Shown in pieces: positions 7,332-13,946 of a stretch of DNA of 16,093 nucleotides. The notes below the pieces were generated by a model. That model had not been told where the DNA came from. It ran no database searches and was given only the letters and a program-made list of their open reading frames with translations. Made by a program: the position numbers and the translations under genes. This DNA is from an uncultured Eubacteriales bacterium (GTDB lineage Bacteria; Bacillota; Clostridia; Oscillospirales; Oscillospiraceae). The DNA is taken from NCBI GenBank assembly GCA_934567745.1, contig CAKTJM010000029.1:1-16093 (forward strand), given 5' to 3'. Position 1 is the first letter of the stretch, and every line of letters begins with the position of its first letter.

Positions 7332-7339
7332 AGGGTATG
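7332..7339 (-). promoter_or_regulatory. Possible sporulation-sigma -10 element ahead of the ylbJ-like gene
   Basis: On the minus strand CATACCCT lies 27 nt upstream of the start codon, close to the sigma-E -10 consensus CATACAnT. No convincing sigma-A promoter is seen here, and I could not define a clear sigma-E -35 box. B. subtilis ylbJ is sigma-E dependent, so the match is suggestive only. Confidence 0.3.
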
Positions 7340-7366
7340 CCCGCGGGGACGGGAACTTGCCTGTCC

Positions 7367-7395
7367 TTGCATCTTGGCGCGGGATACGGTATAAT
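7367..7395 (+). promoter_or_regulatory. Promoter of apbE
   Basis: TTGCAT (7367-7372), 17-bp spacer, TATAAT (7390-7395). Leader about 27 nt with GGAGGGG at 7415-7421. Confidence 0.82.
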
Positions 7396-7429
7396 GGGCG
7401 AAAAACGAGACGACGGAGGGGTCCCCTTG

Positions 7430-8431
7430 ATGCAGTGGATGAAACGGGGCGCGGCGGCCGTGCTGTGCGCGGCGCTGGCGCTGACGCTCACGGCGTGCGG
7501 CGCGCGCAGCGCGGAGCCGATCCAGAAGACGAACCTGATGCTGGACACGGTCGTGACCATCGCGCTCTACGACTGGGACGACACGGCGACGCTGGATCTG
7601 GCGTTCGACGAGATCGCGCGGCTGGAGGCGCTGCTGAGCGTGGAGAAGGAGGGCAGCGACCTGGACCGGCTGGCCAAGGCGGCCGGGCAGGAGTGGGTGA
7701 CGATCGCCCCGGAGACCGAGGAGGTCCTGCGGAAGGCGAAGGAGTACGCCCAACTCTCCGGCGGGCTGTTCGACGTGACATCCGGGCCGCTGATCGCGCT
7801 GTGGGGCATCCACGACGGGCAGGGGCACTATCCGACGCAGGAGGAGCTGGCACAGGTCCTGCCGCTGATCGACGACGACGACCTGCTGGTCGAGCCGGGC
7901 CGCGCGTACCTGGCCCGCGAGGGCATGGTCGCGAACCTCGGGGCCATCGCCAAGGGCTACATCGCCGACCGGGTGAAGGACCTCCTGGTGGAGCAGGGCG
8001 TGGAGCACGCCGTGCTCGACCTGGGGCGGAACATCCTGCTGATCGGCGGCAAGAGCGACGGGACGGACTTCCGCATCGGCGTCCAGGACCCGAACGCGGA
8101 GGAGGGCGCACTGATCGCGAAGGTCGCGGCGTCGGACAAGAGCCTGGTGACGTCGGGGGTCTACGAGCGGAAGTTCACCTACGAGGGCAAGACCTACCAC
8201 CACATCCTGGACCCGACGACGGGCTTCCCGGTGGAGAACGACGTGGCGAGCGTGACGATTCTCTCGGACGAGTCGGTCGATGGCGACGCGCTCTCGACGA
8301 CCTGCCTCCTGCTCGGGCAGGAGCGCGGGCTGGCGCTGATCGAGCGGCTGCCGGACACGGAGGCGCTGTTCGTGGACAAGGAGGGGCAGATCACCATGTC
8401 CACGGGCTTCGCGGCATATCTGGTGGACTGA
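7430..8431 (+). CDS. apbE: FAD:protein FMN transferase ApbE (lipoprotein)
   Basis: ApbE moves FMN from FAD onto a Ser/Thr of target proteins such as Rnf/Nqr subunits or secreted flavoproteins, with Mg2+. The 333-residue product begins with a lipoprotein signal peptide and lipobox LTAC, lipidated at Cys23, so it acts on the outer face of the membrane. Family motifs: FDVTSGPL (114-121), NLGAIAKGYIADR (169-181), SDKSLVTSGVYER, HILDPTTGFP (258-267) and GDALSTT (285-291), where the Asp is a metal ligand. The usual LDLGGN is LDLGRN here. The start at 7430 follows GGAGGGG by about 9 nt; an in-frame ATG at 7439 is a less well spaced alternative. No Rnf or flavoprotein target gene lies in the window. 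Its stop is 1 nt from the stop of the converging toxin gene, with no terminator between. Confidence 0.94.
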   Translation: MQWMKRGAAAVLCAALALTLTACGARSAEPIQKTNLMLDTVVTIALYDWDDTATLDLAFDEIARLEALLSVEKEGSDLDRLAKAAGQEWVTIAPETEEVLRKAKEYAQLSGGLFDVTSGPLIALWGIHDGQGHYPTQEELAQVLPLIDDDDLLVEPGRAYLAREGMVANLGAIAKGYIADRVKDLLVEQGVEHAVLDLGRNILLIGGKSDGTDFRIGVQDPNAEEGALIAKVAASDKSLVTSGVYERKFTYEGKTYHHILDPTTGFPVENDVASVTILSDESVDGDALSTTCLLLGQERGLALIERLPDTEALFVDKEGQITMSTGFAAYLVD

Positions 8432-8432
8432 G

Positions 8433-8768
8433 TCAGTCGGACAGGGCCATCCCGCCAAGGGCGCGCGCCTGGTCGCGGCGGCCGTAGAGGATCGCCGTGA
8501 CCTGGACCCTTCGCGCGTCCTCGTCGATCCAAAAGTAGATCAAATGGTTTTTCACGGGGAGCCTTCGGACGCCATAGCTGCGCCAAGGCTCCTCTGGCGT
8601 GAGCGAGGCCCGCGCGGGGAAGAGAGAGCGAGTCAGGGCATCGTACAGGGTGTCCAGCATCCGCTCAGCGGTCTCCGGGGCCTGGAGCTCACGGGCGATG
8701 TGGGCCACCGTGGCGCGGAGCTGCTCCTGCGCCTGCTGGGTGAGCTTCACTTCGTACCGCTCTGCCAT
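8433..8768 (-). CDS. Type II toxin, RelE/ParE family
   Basis: A 111-residue basic protein of the RelE/ParE superfamily: N-terminal YEVKLTQQAQEQL strand and helix, a second helix (ARELQAPETAERMLDTLYDAL), and the C-terminal beta sheet with YGVRRLPVKNHLIYFWIDED and VQVTAILYGRRD, the typical RelE/ParE ending. Members either cleave mRNA at the ribosome or poison gyrase; the sequence does not decide which. The start at 8768 has GGAGGAG 8 nt upstream, and it overlaps the end of the antitoxin gene by 22 bp, a common arrangement giving translational coupling. It converges on apbE with a 1-nt gap. Confidence 0.85.
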   Translation of the reverse strand: MAERYEVKLTQQAQEQLRATVAHIARELQAPETAERMLDTLYDALTRSLFPARASLTPEEPWRSYGVRRLPVKNHLIYFWIDEDARRVQVTAILYGRRDQARALGGMALSD

Positions 8769-8962
8769 GACGTCAGCTCCTCCCTCAGCGTTTGGAAGAC
8801 CTCATCGACGGGGCGGGAGCGGTCGGCCTTGGCCTCTTGCGGCCCGCGCTGCATGATGGCGGCGAAGGCCTCCTCGTCCATCGTGAATGTTCGTGATACA
8901 GGGTCCCAAGCAAGCGTTCCTGCTCCGGGGTCACGGCGTCCACCACCTTTCTCTGTGTTCAT
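8747..8962 (-). CDS. Putative antitoxin partner of the RelE/ParE toxin; start and frame uncertain
   Basis: A small acidic product immediately upstream of, and overlapping by 22 bp, the toxin gene. The C-terminal part (TFTMDEEAFAAIMQ then VDEVFQTLREELTSW) looks like a helical toxin-binding tail; no DNA-binding domain is recognised. The 71-residue version from the ATG at 8962 lacks a ribosome binding site, and its start lies almost on the predicted transcription start (TATACT at 8972-8967). A strong AAAGGTGG site points instead to GTG at 8934, which opens a different frame reading VTPEQERLLGTLY. A one-base indel between 8881 and 8934 may have split the gene. The ATG at 8881 is a further in-frame option with no such site. 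Role is inferred from position. Confidence 0.5.
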   Translation of the reverse strand: MNTEKGGGRRDPGAGTLAWDPVSRTFTMDEEAFAAIMQRGPQEAKADRSRPVDEVFQTLREELTSWQSGTK

Positions 8963-8966
8963 GTCC

Positions 8967-8995
8967 AGTATACCATGGGAGGGGGAGGATCTCAC
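8967..8995 (-). promoter_or_regulatory. Likely promoter of the toxin-antitoxin pair
   Basis: On the minus strand TATACT (8972-8967) is a good -10 box; the -35 position at 17-bp spacing reads GTGAGA, a weak match. The low-quality -35 would suit a self-repressed toxin-antitoxin operon, but no operator repeat is obvious. Confidence 0.4.
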
Positions 8996-9002
8996 CCCTT
9001 TT

Positions 9003-9050
9003 TTCAGAAAATCCCGGACCCGCCGACCGGATGCGGCCGACGGGTCCGGG
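9003..9050 (-). terminator. Terminator of the small membrane protein gene
   Basis: Stem CCCGGACCCG (9013-9022) with CGGGTCCGGG (9041-9050), an interrupted inner stem, then ATTTTCTG on the minus strand. The present reading frame runs through this hairpin and stops in the U-tract at 9004-9006. Confidence 0.8.
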
Positions 9051-9366
9051 GCGATATAGCAGGGGTCTTATTGATCCTGGTCCTTGCGCTTATAGTGATG
9101 CCAAATCGCAATAATGACGGCATGGCGGCTCCTATCTCGATGTACAGTCCCTCGGATAGGGTCCAGTAGCTCGTCACGCCAAGCTCCGTAAGGAGGGGGT
9201 TCCAAAGGAGGCCGACTAGGACACAGAAGAGGATGGCGAGGATGGCACGACGGGTCCAGCCGCGTTTCATCGCATAGTGGACGAAATAAGGCGTCTCGAA
9301 TCCGATCGTAGCGCCTATGGTGGTAAGGAAGGTGTCTTTACTGAAAAGGTAGGTAAGGTATTCCAT
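9004..9366 (-). pseudogene. Small membrane protein gene, probably frameshifted near its 3' end
   Basis: From the ATG at 9366 (AAAGGAG upstream) the frame gives MEYLTYLFSKDTF, a possible first membrane segment, a clear second (AILAILFCVLVGLLW) and the start of a third (GLYIEIGAAM). After that it turns into an Arg/Pro-rich tail encoded by the terminator hairpin. The adjacent frame instead reads AVIIAIWHHYKRKDQDQ and stops at 9068-9070, just before the terminator. Joining the two parts, by adding one G near 9118-9124, gives a 99-residue protein with a complete third membrane helix and a basic tail. I do not recognise the family. It is either a recently broken gene, a sequencing error, or less likely recoding; no slippery heptamer is seen. 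Confidence 0.65.
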
Positions 9367-9661
9367 AGTGCTCGCTCCTTTCTGTCCGCTCGATCGATCC
9401 CCCGACGCCGGAGCTTCCTCCGTGCTATCTGCCCGCCATAGGCATCGCCTCCTATCTCCGGGCCGCTCATGTGTCTCTACTGATAAATGGCCGCAGGAGG
9501 GGGTGGGCTGACCGTATTCCTCAAAAAAATCGAAAAGATCTTGGATATGGAGCGGTCGGCGTTCGCCTTTCCTGGGCTGACTTCCTGTTGCATCTGCGCC
9601 GCGGACGTGGTATCATCAGGGAAAGACCCGCCCACGCGGCGCAGGAAGGAGCGAGTGATCG
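9367..9661. other. Intergenic region between the membrane protein and the lipoprotein gene
   Basis: About 295 bp with divergent transcription. It holds the lipoprotein promoter at 9588-9616 (+). On the minus strand a perfect AGGAGG (9453-9448) precedes a tiny frame, ATG at 9439 to TAG at 9427-9425 (four codons, MAGR). A small hairpin CGGAG-GAAG-CTCCG follows it on the minus strand. A 38-codon and a 54-codon minus-strand frame exist but lack ribosome binding sites. I see no convincing minus-strand promoter for the membrane protein gene. Confidence 0.4.
9588..9616 (+). promoter_or_regulatory. Promoter of the lipoprotein gene
   Basis: TTGCAT (9588-9593), 17-bp spacer, TATCAT (9611-9616), with TGG just ahead of the -10 box (extended -10). 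Confidence 0.78.
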
Positions 9662-10066
9662 ATGAAGAGGATAGGTGCGGCCGTCCTGGCGCTGGTCCTG
9701 TGTCTGGGCCTGCTGAGCGGCTGCGGCGGAACGCAGAAGATCGAGACGGAGGGGGCCACGGCCCAGCTCTCCGGCATCGGCCAGGAGGGCGACGCGCTGA
9801 TGGGGACCATCGAGGTCGCCGTGACCGTCGCGGACGGCGACAAGCGGGAGGACGAGGATTGGCTCTTCGCCTATCAGCCGACCGTGTCCGGCGGGGCGCT
9901 CGTCGGCGAGACCCTGCCGATCCTGACGAGCGCGGTCCGGACCAAGGGCGACACGGTGACCATCACCATGGAGTTCCAGCTCCCCCTCGGGGACACGGTC
10001 CAGAGCGGCGATGCGCTGACCATCTCGCTGCCGGGCTTCGCACAGACGTTCTCCTGCACGGCATGA
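9662..10066 (+). CDS. Unknown lipoprotein
   Basis: A 134-residue secreted lipoprotein. It has a basic start (MKR), a hydrophobic core and the lipobox LSGC with lipidated Cys21. The mature part is acidic and strand-rich (GTIEVAVTVADGD, LFAYQPTVSGGALVG, DTVTITMEFQLPLGDTVQSGD), suggesting a single beta-sandwich domain on the outer membrane face. I do not recognise the family and see no catalytic motif. The start at 9662 follows AAGGAG by 10 nt. It is monocistronic between its own promoter and a strong terminator. Confidence 0.82.
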   Translation: MKRIGAAVLALVLCLGLLSGCGGTQKIETEGATAQLSGIGQEGDALMGTIEVAVTVADGDKREDEDWLFAYQPTVSGGALVGETLPILTSAVRTKGDTVTITMEFQLPLGDTVQSGDALTISLPGFAQTFSCTA

Positions 10067-10072
10067 AAAACG

Positions 10073-10108
10073 AAAGCACACACCGGATCGCTCCGGTGTG
10101 TGCTTTTT
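10073..10108. terminator. Bidirectional terminator between the lipoprotein gene and prmA
   Basis: A 15-bp perfect stem (AAAGCACACACCGGA, 10073-10087, with 10092-10106) around a 4-nt loop, followed by T5 on the plus strand and by TTTCGTTTTTC on the minus strand. It serves both converging genes. Confidence 0.92.
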
Positions 10109-10137
10109 CTCGGTTTGGGGTAGGAACGGGGGCCGGA

Positions 10138-11079
10138 TCAGAGCTTCGCCTCCAGCGCGATCCAGCCGTTCTTCTCCCGCCGCCGGATGACGTGCAGACC
10201 GGCGGCCGCCAGTGCGGCGGCGACCTCGTCCCCACGGGTGTCGATGATCCCGGAGCACAGGAAGGTCCCGCCCTCCGCCAGCAGCCCCGGCACCATCGGG
10301 GCGAGCGGGATGATGACGTCGGCCACGATGTTCGCCAGGACCAGATCGGCGGGCGTCCGGCCCAGCTCCGCCACGAGGGCCGCGTCCTCCAGCACGTTCC
10401 CGGCCAGGAAGGTGCAGCGGTCCCGCCCGATGCCGTTGAGCGCGGCGTTCTCATACGCCACGTCCACCGCCTTCGGGTCGATGTCCACCCCGACGGCGCA
10501 CGAGGCCCCCAGGCACAGCGCCGCGATCGCCAGGATGCCGCTGCCGCAGCCGAGGTCGAGCACCCGGTCGCCGGTGCGCGTGTGGGCCTCCACGCCCTCC
10601 AGGCACAGCTGTGTCGAGGCGTGGGACCCCGTCCCGAACGCCAGGCCGGGATCGAGGATCAGCCGGGTGCGCCCGGCCGGGACGGCGGCGGTGTCGCTCT
10701 CCCAGGCGGGGACGACGAAGAGCCGGTCGCCGATCGTCAGGGGGCGGTAATACTTCTGCCAGCTGTGCGCCCAGTCGTACTCGCTCAGGCGCACGGCGGT
10801 GTAGGGGCGGTCTACGCCGCGCATCCACCGCTGCCGCTGGGCCTCGCCGTCGGCGTCGTCGGTGACGTAGAACTTGACGCGGGAGACGCCCTTCATCTGC
10901 GCCAGCAGCGCGTCGTCCACATAGTCCCAATACTGCCGGTTCTCCTCCAGGAAGGCACGGAACTCGCCCTCCTCCTCTACGGCCAGGCCGGGCACCCCGT
11001 TGGTGATGAGCGTGGCGCTCACCTCATCGAGCACCTCGGACGGCACGTCGATCGCGATCTCGAGCCACATCGGCTCCAT
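10138..11079 (-). CDS. prmA: Ribosomal protein L11 methyltransferase PrmA
   Basis: PrmA trimethylates ribosomal protein L11 using S-adenosylmethionine. The 313-residue protein has the N-terminal substrate-recognition domain (about 1-75), then LDPGLAFGTGSH (142-153), the SAM motif DLGCGSG (175-181), the acidic VDID (198-201) and the motif NIVADVI (250-256) that replaces NPPY-type motifs in this family. Length is normal. The start at 11079 is set by GAGGAGGG 7 nt upstream; the open extension to 11163 would cover the promoter. In many Bacillota prmA sits next to dnaJ or rsmE; here it stands alone between a lipoprotein and the thiolase. Confidence 0.95.
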   Translation of the reverse strand: MEPMWLEIAIDVPSEVLDEVSATLITNGVPGLAVEEEGEFRAFLEENRQYWDYVDDALLAQMKGVSRVKFYVTDDADGEAQRQRWMRGVDRPYTAVRLSEYDWAHSWQKYYRPLTIGDRLFVVPAWESDTAAVPAGRTRLILDPGLAFGTGSHASTQLCLEGVEAHTRTGDRVLDLGCGSGILAIAALCLGASCAVGVDIDPKAVDVAYENAALNGIGRDRCTFLAGNVLEDAALVAELGRTPADLVLANIVADVIIPLAPMVPGLLAEGGTFLCSGIIDTRGDEVAAALAAAGLHVIRRREKNGWIALEAKL

Positions 11080-11113
11080 GGCACATCCCTCCTCAGAATG
11101 GTTCGTTTCCCCC

Positions 11114-11142
11114 ATCTTACCATGCTTTCCCGTCCGGCGCAA
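11114..11142 (-). promoter_or_regulatory. Promoter of prmA
   Basis: On the minus strand: TTGCGC (11142-11137), 17-bp spacer, TAAGAT (11119-11114), with TGG ahead of the -10 box. Confidence 0.75.
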
Positions 11143-11162
11143 CCGTGGCGCGGGCCAAGGCA

Positions 11163-11198
11163 CGAAGAAAGCCCCTCCCGTAAAAACAGGAGGGGCTT
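11163..11198 (-). terminator. Terminator of the thiolase gene
   Basis: Stem AAGCCCCTCC (11169-11178) with GGAGGGGCTT (11189-11198), followed on the minus strand by TTTCTTCG. It lies 35 bp after the thiolase stop and just upstream of the prmA promoter. Confidence 0.85.
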
Positions 11199-11232
11199 GA
11201 TGTCTTAGCTAGGATGCGCAGACGCGATCAGA

Positions 11233-12459
11233 TCACACGTCTCTGCTCCACAGGGAGGCCATGGCCGGGCCGCCGCCGACGCAGAGGGAAGCGCCGCCGA
11301 TCTTGGTGCCCTGACGTGCCATTTCGTACAGCATGGAGACGATGATGCGCAGGCCGGTGCAGCCGATGGGGTGGCCGAGGGAGATGCCGGAGCCGTTGAG
11401 GTTGGTCTTGTTCATGTCGACCTCCCAGCCGTGCTCTTCCTTCAGCTTCACGCCAACGCCCAGGAACTGAGCGGCGAACGCCTCGTTGATTTCCCAGTAT
11501 TCGACGTCGGAGAAGTCGAGACCGGCGCCCTTGAGGCACTTCGGGATCGCATAGGCGGGGCCGATGCCCATGTACTTGGGCTCGACGCCGGCGGAGCACA
11601 TGTAGAGCATCTTGGACATGGGCTTGATGCCGAGCTCCTTGGCCTTGTCGGCGGACATGACGATGACGGCAGCGGCCGCGTCGTTGATGCCGGAGGCGTT
11701 GGCAGCGGTGGTGACGCCGTCGGGGGTGAAGACGGGCTTCATCTTGGACAGGGTCTCCATGCTACAGTTGCGGATGGGATGCTCGTCGGTGTCGATGACG
11801 ATGTCGCCCTTCTTCTTGTTGTGGATGACGTAGGGGACGATCTCATCCTTGAACTTGCCGGCCTCGATGGCGGCGCAGGCGCGGTTGTGGCTCATGACGG
11901 CCAGCTCGTCGCACTGCTCACGGGTGACGTTGCACAGCTTGGCGACGTTGTCGGCGGTCACGCCCATGTGGCCGGGGACCAGCGCGTCGTACAGAGCGTC
12001 GTGGATCAGGCTGTCGTACATCTCAGCAGCGCCCTCGGTGGGGATGCCGCCCATGCGGTAGCCCATGCGGGCCTTCGGCAGCAGGAAGGGGGCCTGGGTC
12101 ATGTTCTCGACGCCGACGACGAGGCCGATGTCGGTCTTGCCCAGCTGGATGTCGTTGCAGGCGATCTCGAGGGCACGCATGCCGGAGGCGCAGTTCTGGT
12201 TGACGGTGACGGCGCTGCTCTCCTTGGGGAGGCCGATGCGCATGGACACCTGGCGGGCGGGGAGGGACCCCTGCATGGCCGAGTAGCACTCGCCCATGAC
12301 GATCTCGTCGATGGTGTTGATGTCGATGCCAGCGCGGCGGATGGCTTCCTTGCCGGCGTGGATCGCGAGCTCTCTGGCGGAAACGTCCTTGAACTGGCCC
12401 TGGAACTTGCCGATAGCAGTACGGCAAGCGCTGACGATGACAACATCTCTGGTTTGCAT
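11233..12459 (-). CDS. Acetyl-CoA C-acetyltransferase (biosynthetic thiolase)
   Basis: It condenses two acetyl-CoA to acetoacetyl-CoA, the entry step of butyrate formation, or runs in reverse. The 408-residue protein has all thiolase II marks: nucleophile Cys90 in NQNCASGMRA, GHPIGCTGLR with His363, and the general-base Cys393 in CVGGGPAMASLW, plus NEAFAAQF and the tetramer-loop region. Length is slightly above the usual 390-395. The start follows AGGAGG by about 8 nt. Codon choice looks more biased than in neighbours (for example frequent AAG, GAC, ATC, CTG), which suits high expression. A perfect-consensus promoter drives it. No hbd, crt, bcd or etf genes are next to it, so it stands outside a complete butyrate cluster. 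Likely called thlA or atoB elsewhere. Confidence 0.96.
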   Translation of the reverse strand: MQTRDVVIVSACRTAIGKFQGQFKDVSARELAIHAGKEAIRRAGIDINTIDEIVMGECYSAMQGSLPARQVSMRIGLPKESSAVTVNQNCASGMRALEIACNDIQLGKTDIGLVVGVENMTQAPFLLPKARMGYRMGGIPTEGAAEMYDSLIHDALYDALVPGHMGVTADNVAKLCNVTREQCDELAVMSHNRACAAIEAGKFKDEIVPYVIHNKKKGDIVIDTDEHPIRNCSMETLSKMKPVFTPDGVTTAANASGINDAAAAVIVMSADKAKELGIKPMSKMLYMCSAGVEPKYMGIGPAYAIPKCLKGAGLDFSDVEYWEINEAFAAQFLGVGVKLKEEHGWEVDMNKTNLNGSGISLGHPIGCTGLRIIVSMLYEMARQGTKIGGASLCVGGGPAMASLWSRDV

Positions 12460-12493
12460 GTGAGGAGTCCTCCTAAAAATCGTATTTGTTCAC

Positions 12494-12523
12494 TTTATAC
12501 TAAAATGACTTGATCCTATCCAA
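12494..12523 (-). promoter_or_regulatory. Possible second thiolase promoter
   Basis: On the minus strand: TTGGAT (12523-12518), 18-bp spacer, TATAAA (12499-12494), closer to the gene than the main promoter. It would give a leader of about 28 nt. Weaker and unproven. Confidence 0.4.
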
Positions 12524-12534
12524 AGGGTGTCTCT

Positions 12535-12562
12535 ATTATACACCGAAAACGCGCCCTGTCAA
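12535..12562 (-). promoter_or_regulatory. Strong thiolase promoter
   Basis: On the minus strand: TTGACA (12562-12557), 16-bp spacer, TATAAT (12540-12535), both boxes perfect. The predicted leader is about 70 nt and ends with AGGAGG, followed by CTCC, which could pair with part of the ribosome binding site. Confidence 0.88.
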
Positions 12563-12617
12563 GGCTGTGACGCGAAAATTGCACAAAAAGCCTCTGATGA
12601 TTTTGAGTGAAATTGGG

Positions 12618-12646
12618 TTGCCTGGATACTGAGGATCATGTATAAT
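12618..12646 (+). promoter_or_regulatory. Promoter of the LuxR-type regulator
   Basis: TTGCCT (12618-12623), 17-bp spacer, TATAAT (12641-12646). The leader is about 75 nt, AT-rich at first. Between this and the thiolase -35 box lie 55 bp, with a weak dyad CAAAA (12584-12588) and TTTTG (12601-12605) that could be an operator. Confidence 0.78.
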
Positions 12647-12730
12647 CGAATCATAAAGGGCAAGTTTAGAATTTGTTTTTGAAAACATCTCATTCGCAAA
12701 TACGGAACTATCGAGAGGAGGCGGCCGACG

Positions 12731-13894
12731 ATGAGCATGATCCCGGAGAAATGGATGGACGCGGCGCTGGGGTTCTCCCTGGACATCGCGCGGGACAGCG
12801 AGAACTTCCCGAAGAAGGTGCTCTCGCTGTTCGACAAGTATTTCGGGTTCCGCCGGAGCATCTTTTTCCCGTTCACCTATTCGGCCTTCCCTGGCACGCA
12901 GCAGCGGCGGGTGAGCACCCTGAGCAACTACATCACCTACGGGATCCGCTACGGCCCGATGTACGACTATAAGGACCACGTCTACCGGGACGACATCTTC
13001 CGCTATTCGGCCCTGCCGCCGCACCTGCGCGGCAAGCACGTGGTGTTCACCCAGGACGTGATGCCGCTGGAGGAGTACGAGCGCACGCCCTACGGCATCC
13101 ACATGGCGGGGGAGGACATGTACTACCAGGCGGTGCTGTTCTTCTACATGGGGGACCGGGTCATCGGGTCGATGGGGCTCTTCCGCGCGAAGGAGGAGGG
13201 CGGCTTCGGCGAGGAGGCGCGCAGCCTGCTGGAGTATCTGGCGGGGCTGGTGGAGGCGAACTATCAGAACTACCTGCGCCACAGCGGGGAGTTCCGGTTC
13301 CACGACAGCTTCAACCTCTTCTACCAGGACTCGAAGATCGGGGCCGTCATCCTGAACCAGGACATGACGGTGATGCAGTGCAACACCGCCGCGCGGGAGA
13401 TCAGCCAGGGCTTCTGGGAGCAGTACCGCCACAACCAGGGGCACTTCCTGCGCAGCAACTATCAGGGCGAGCCGCAGTTCCGCGAGATCCAGACGATGAT
13501 CAACGAGGTCAGCGAGCGGCTGACGATCCAGGGCGGGACGAGCCAGACGATCACGTCGCTGGCGGGGGACCTGACGTTCTATCACACGTCGTTCCTGTCC
13601 TCCTCGGCGGCGGGCCTGATCCAGACGTGGCACCTGATGCTGATCACCTGCCAGACGAAGGAGCTGCCGAAGAACACGGAGCACCCGTACAACTCGCTGA
13701 CCCAGCAGGAGCGGCGGATCGTCTACTACCTTGCGTCGGGGATGAAGAACGAGCAGATCGCCGAGGAGCTGCACATCAGCATCTACACGGTGCGCACGCA
13801 CATCGCGAACATCTACAAGAAATTCGAGGTCAACAACAAGGTGGACCTCCTCATGCGGCTCCAGCCGATCCTGACGGAGCACACGCCTGTATGA
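12731..13894 (+). CDS. LuxR-family transcriptional regulator with N-terminal sensor region
   Basis: A 387-residue protein. The C-terminal LuxR/GerE helix-turn-helix spans about 323-377: LTQQERRIVYYLASGM, then NEQIAEELHISIYTVRTHIANIYKKF with the recognition helix. The N-terminal two thirds looks like a GAF-type region (about 10-180, with AVLFFYMGDRVIGSMGLFR) followed by a PAS-like region (about 205-300, with SKIGAVILNQDMTVMQCNTAAREI). There is no receiver Asp pattern, so it is not a typical response regulator; it may bind a small ligand. The start at 12731 follows AGAGGAGG by 9 nt. It is divergent from the thiolase gene across 271 bp, so it may control that gene or itself. Ligand unknown. Confidence 0.86.
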   Translation: MSMIPEKWMDAALGFSLDIARDSENFPKKVLSLFDKYFGFRRSIFFPFTYSAFPGTQQRRVSTLSNYITYGIRYGPMYDYKDHVYRDDIFRYSALPPHLRGKHVVFTQDVMPLEEYERTPYGIHMAGEDMYYQAVLFFYMGDRVIGSMGLFRAKEEGGFGEEARSLLEYLAGLVEANYQNYLRHSGEFRFHDSFNLFYQDSKIGAVILNQDMTVMQCNTAAREISQGFWEQYRHNQGHFLRSNYQGEPQFREIQTMINEVSERLTIQGGTSQTITSLAGDLTFYHTSFLSSSAAGLIQTWHLMLITCQTKELPKNTEHPYNSLTQQERRIVYYLASGMKNEQIAEELHISIYTVRTHIANIYKKFEVNNKVDLLMRLQPILTEHTPV

Positions 13895-13933
13895 AGAACG
13901 CCCCTCCCGTTCGTTCACGGGAGGGGCGTTCTT
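13894..13933. terminator. Bidirectional terminator after the LuxR-type gene
   Basis: A 17-bp perfect stem (13894-13910 with 13917-13933) around a 6-nt loop, starting in the stop codon of the regulator gene. The T-rich part (TTCTT) is within the stem, with no long U-run beyond it. It also faces the minus-strand gene that ends at 13947. Confidence 0.75.
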
Positions 13934-13946
13934 GTGTCCGGGACGA

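Noticed and set aside
6130..8487. Long plus and minus frames across the ylbJ-like and apbE genes
   Set aside because: Arg/Gly/Pro-rich shadows in other frames of two well supported genes.
9310..9470. A 54-codon minus-strand frame starting MSGPEIGGDAYGG
   Set aside because: No ribosome binding site, and it runs out of frame into the membrane protein gene, whose own site and start are better.
9477..9593. A 38-codon minus-strand frame (starting MQQEVSPGKA)
   Set aside because: Reads somewhat like protein but has no ribosome binding site and its start overlaps the -35 box of the lipoprotein promoter.
12536..13918. A 460-codon minus-strand frame opposite the LuxR-type gene
   Set aside because: It starts inside a terminator, has no ribosome binding site and reads as shadow sequence.
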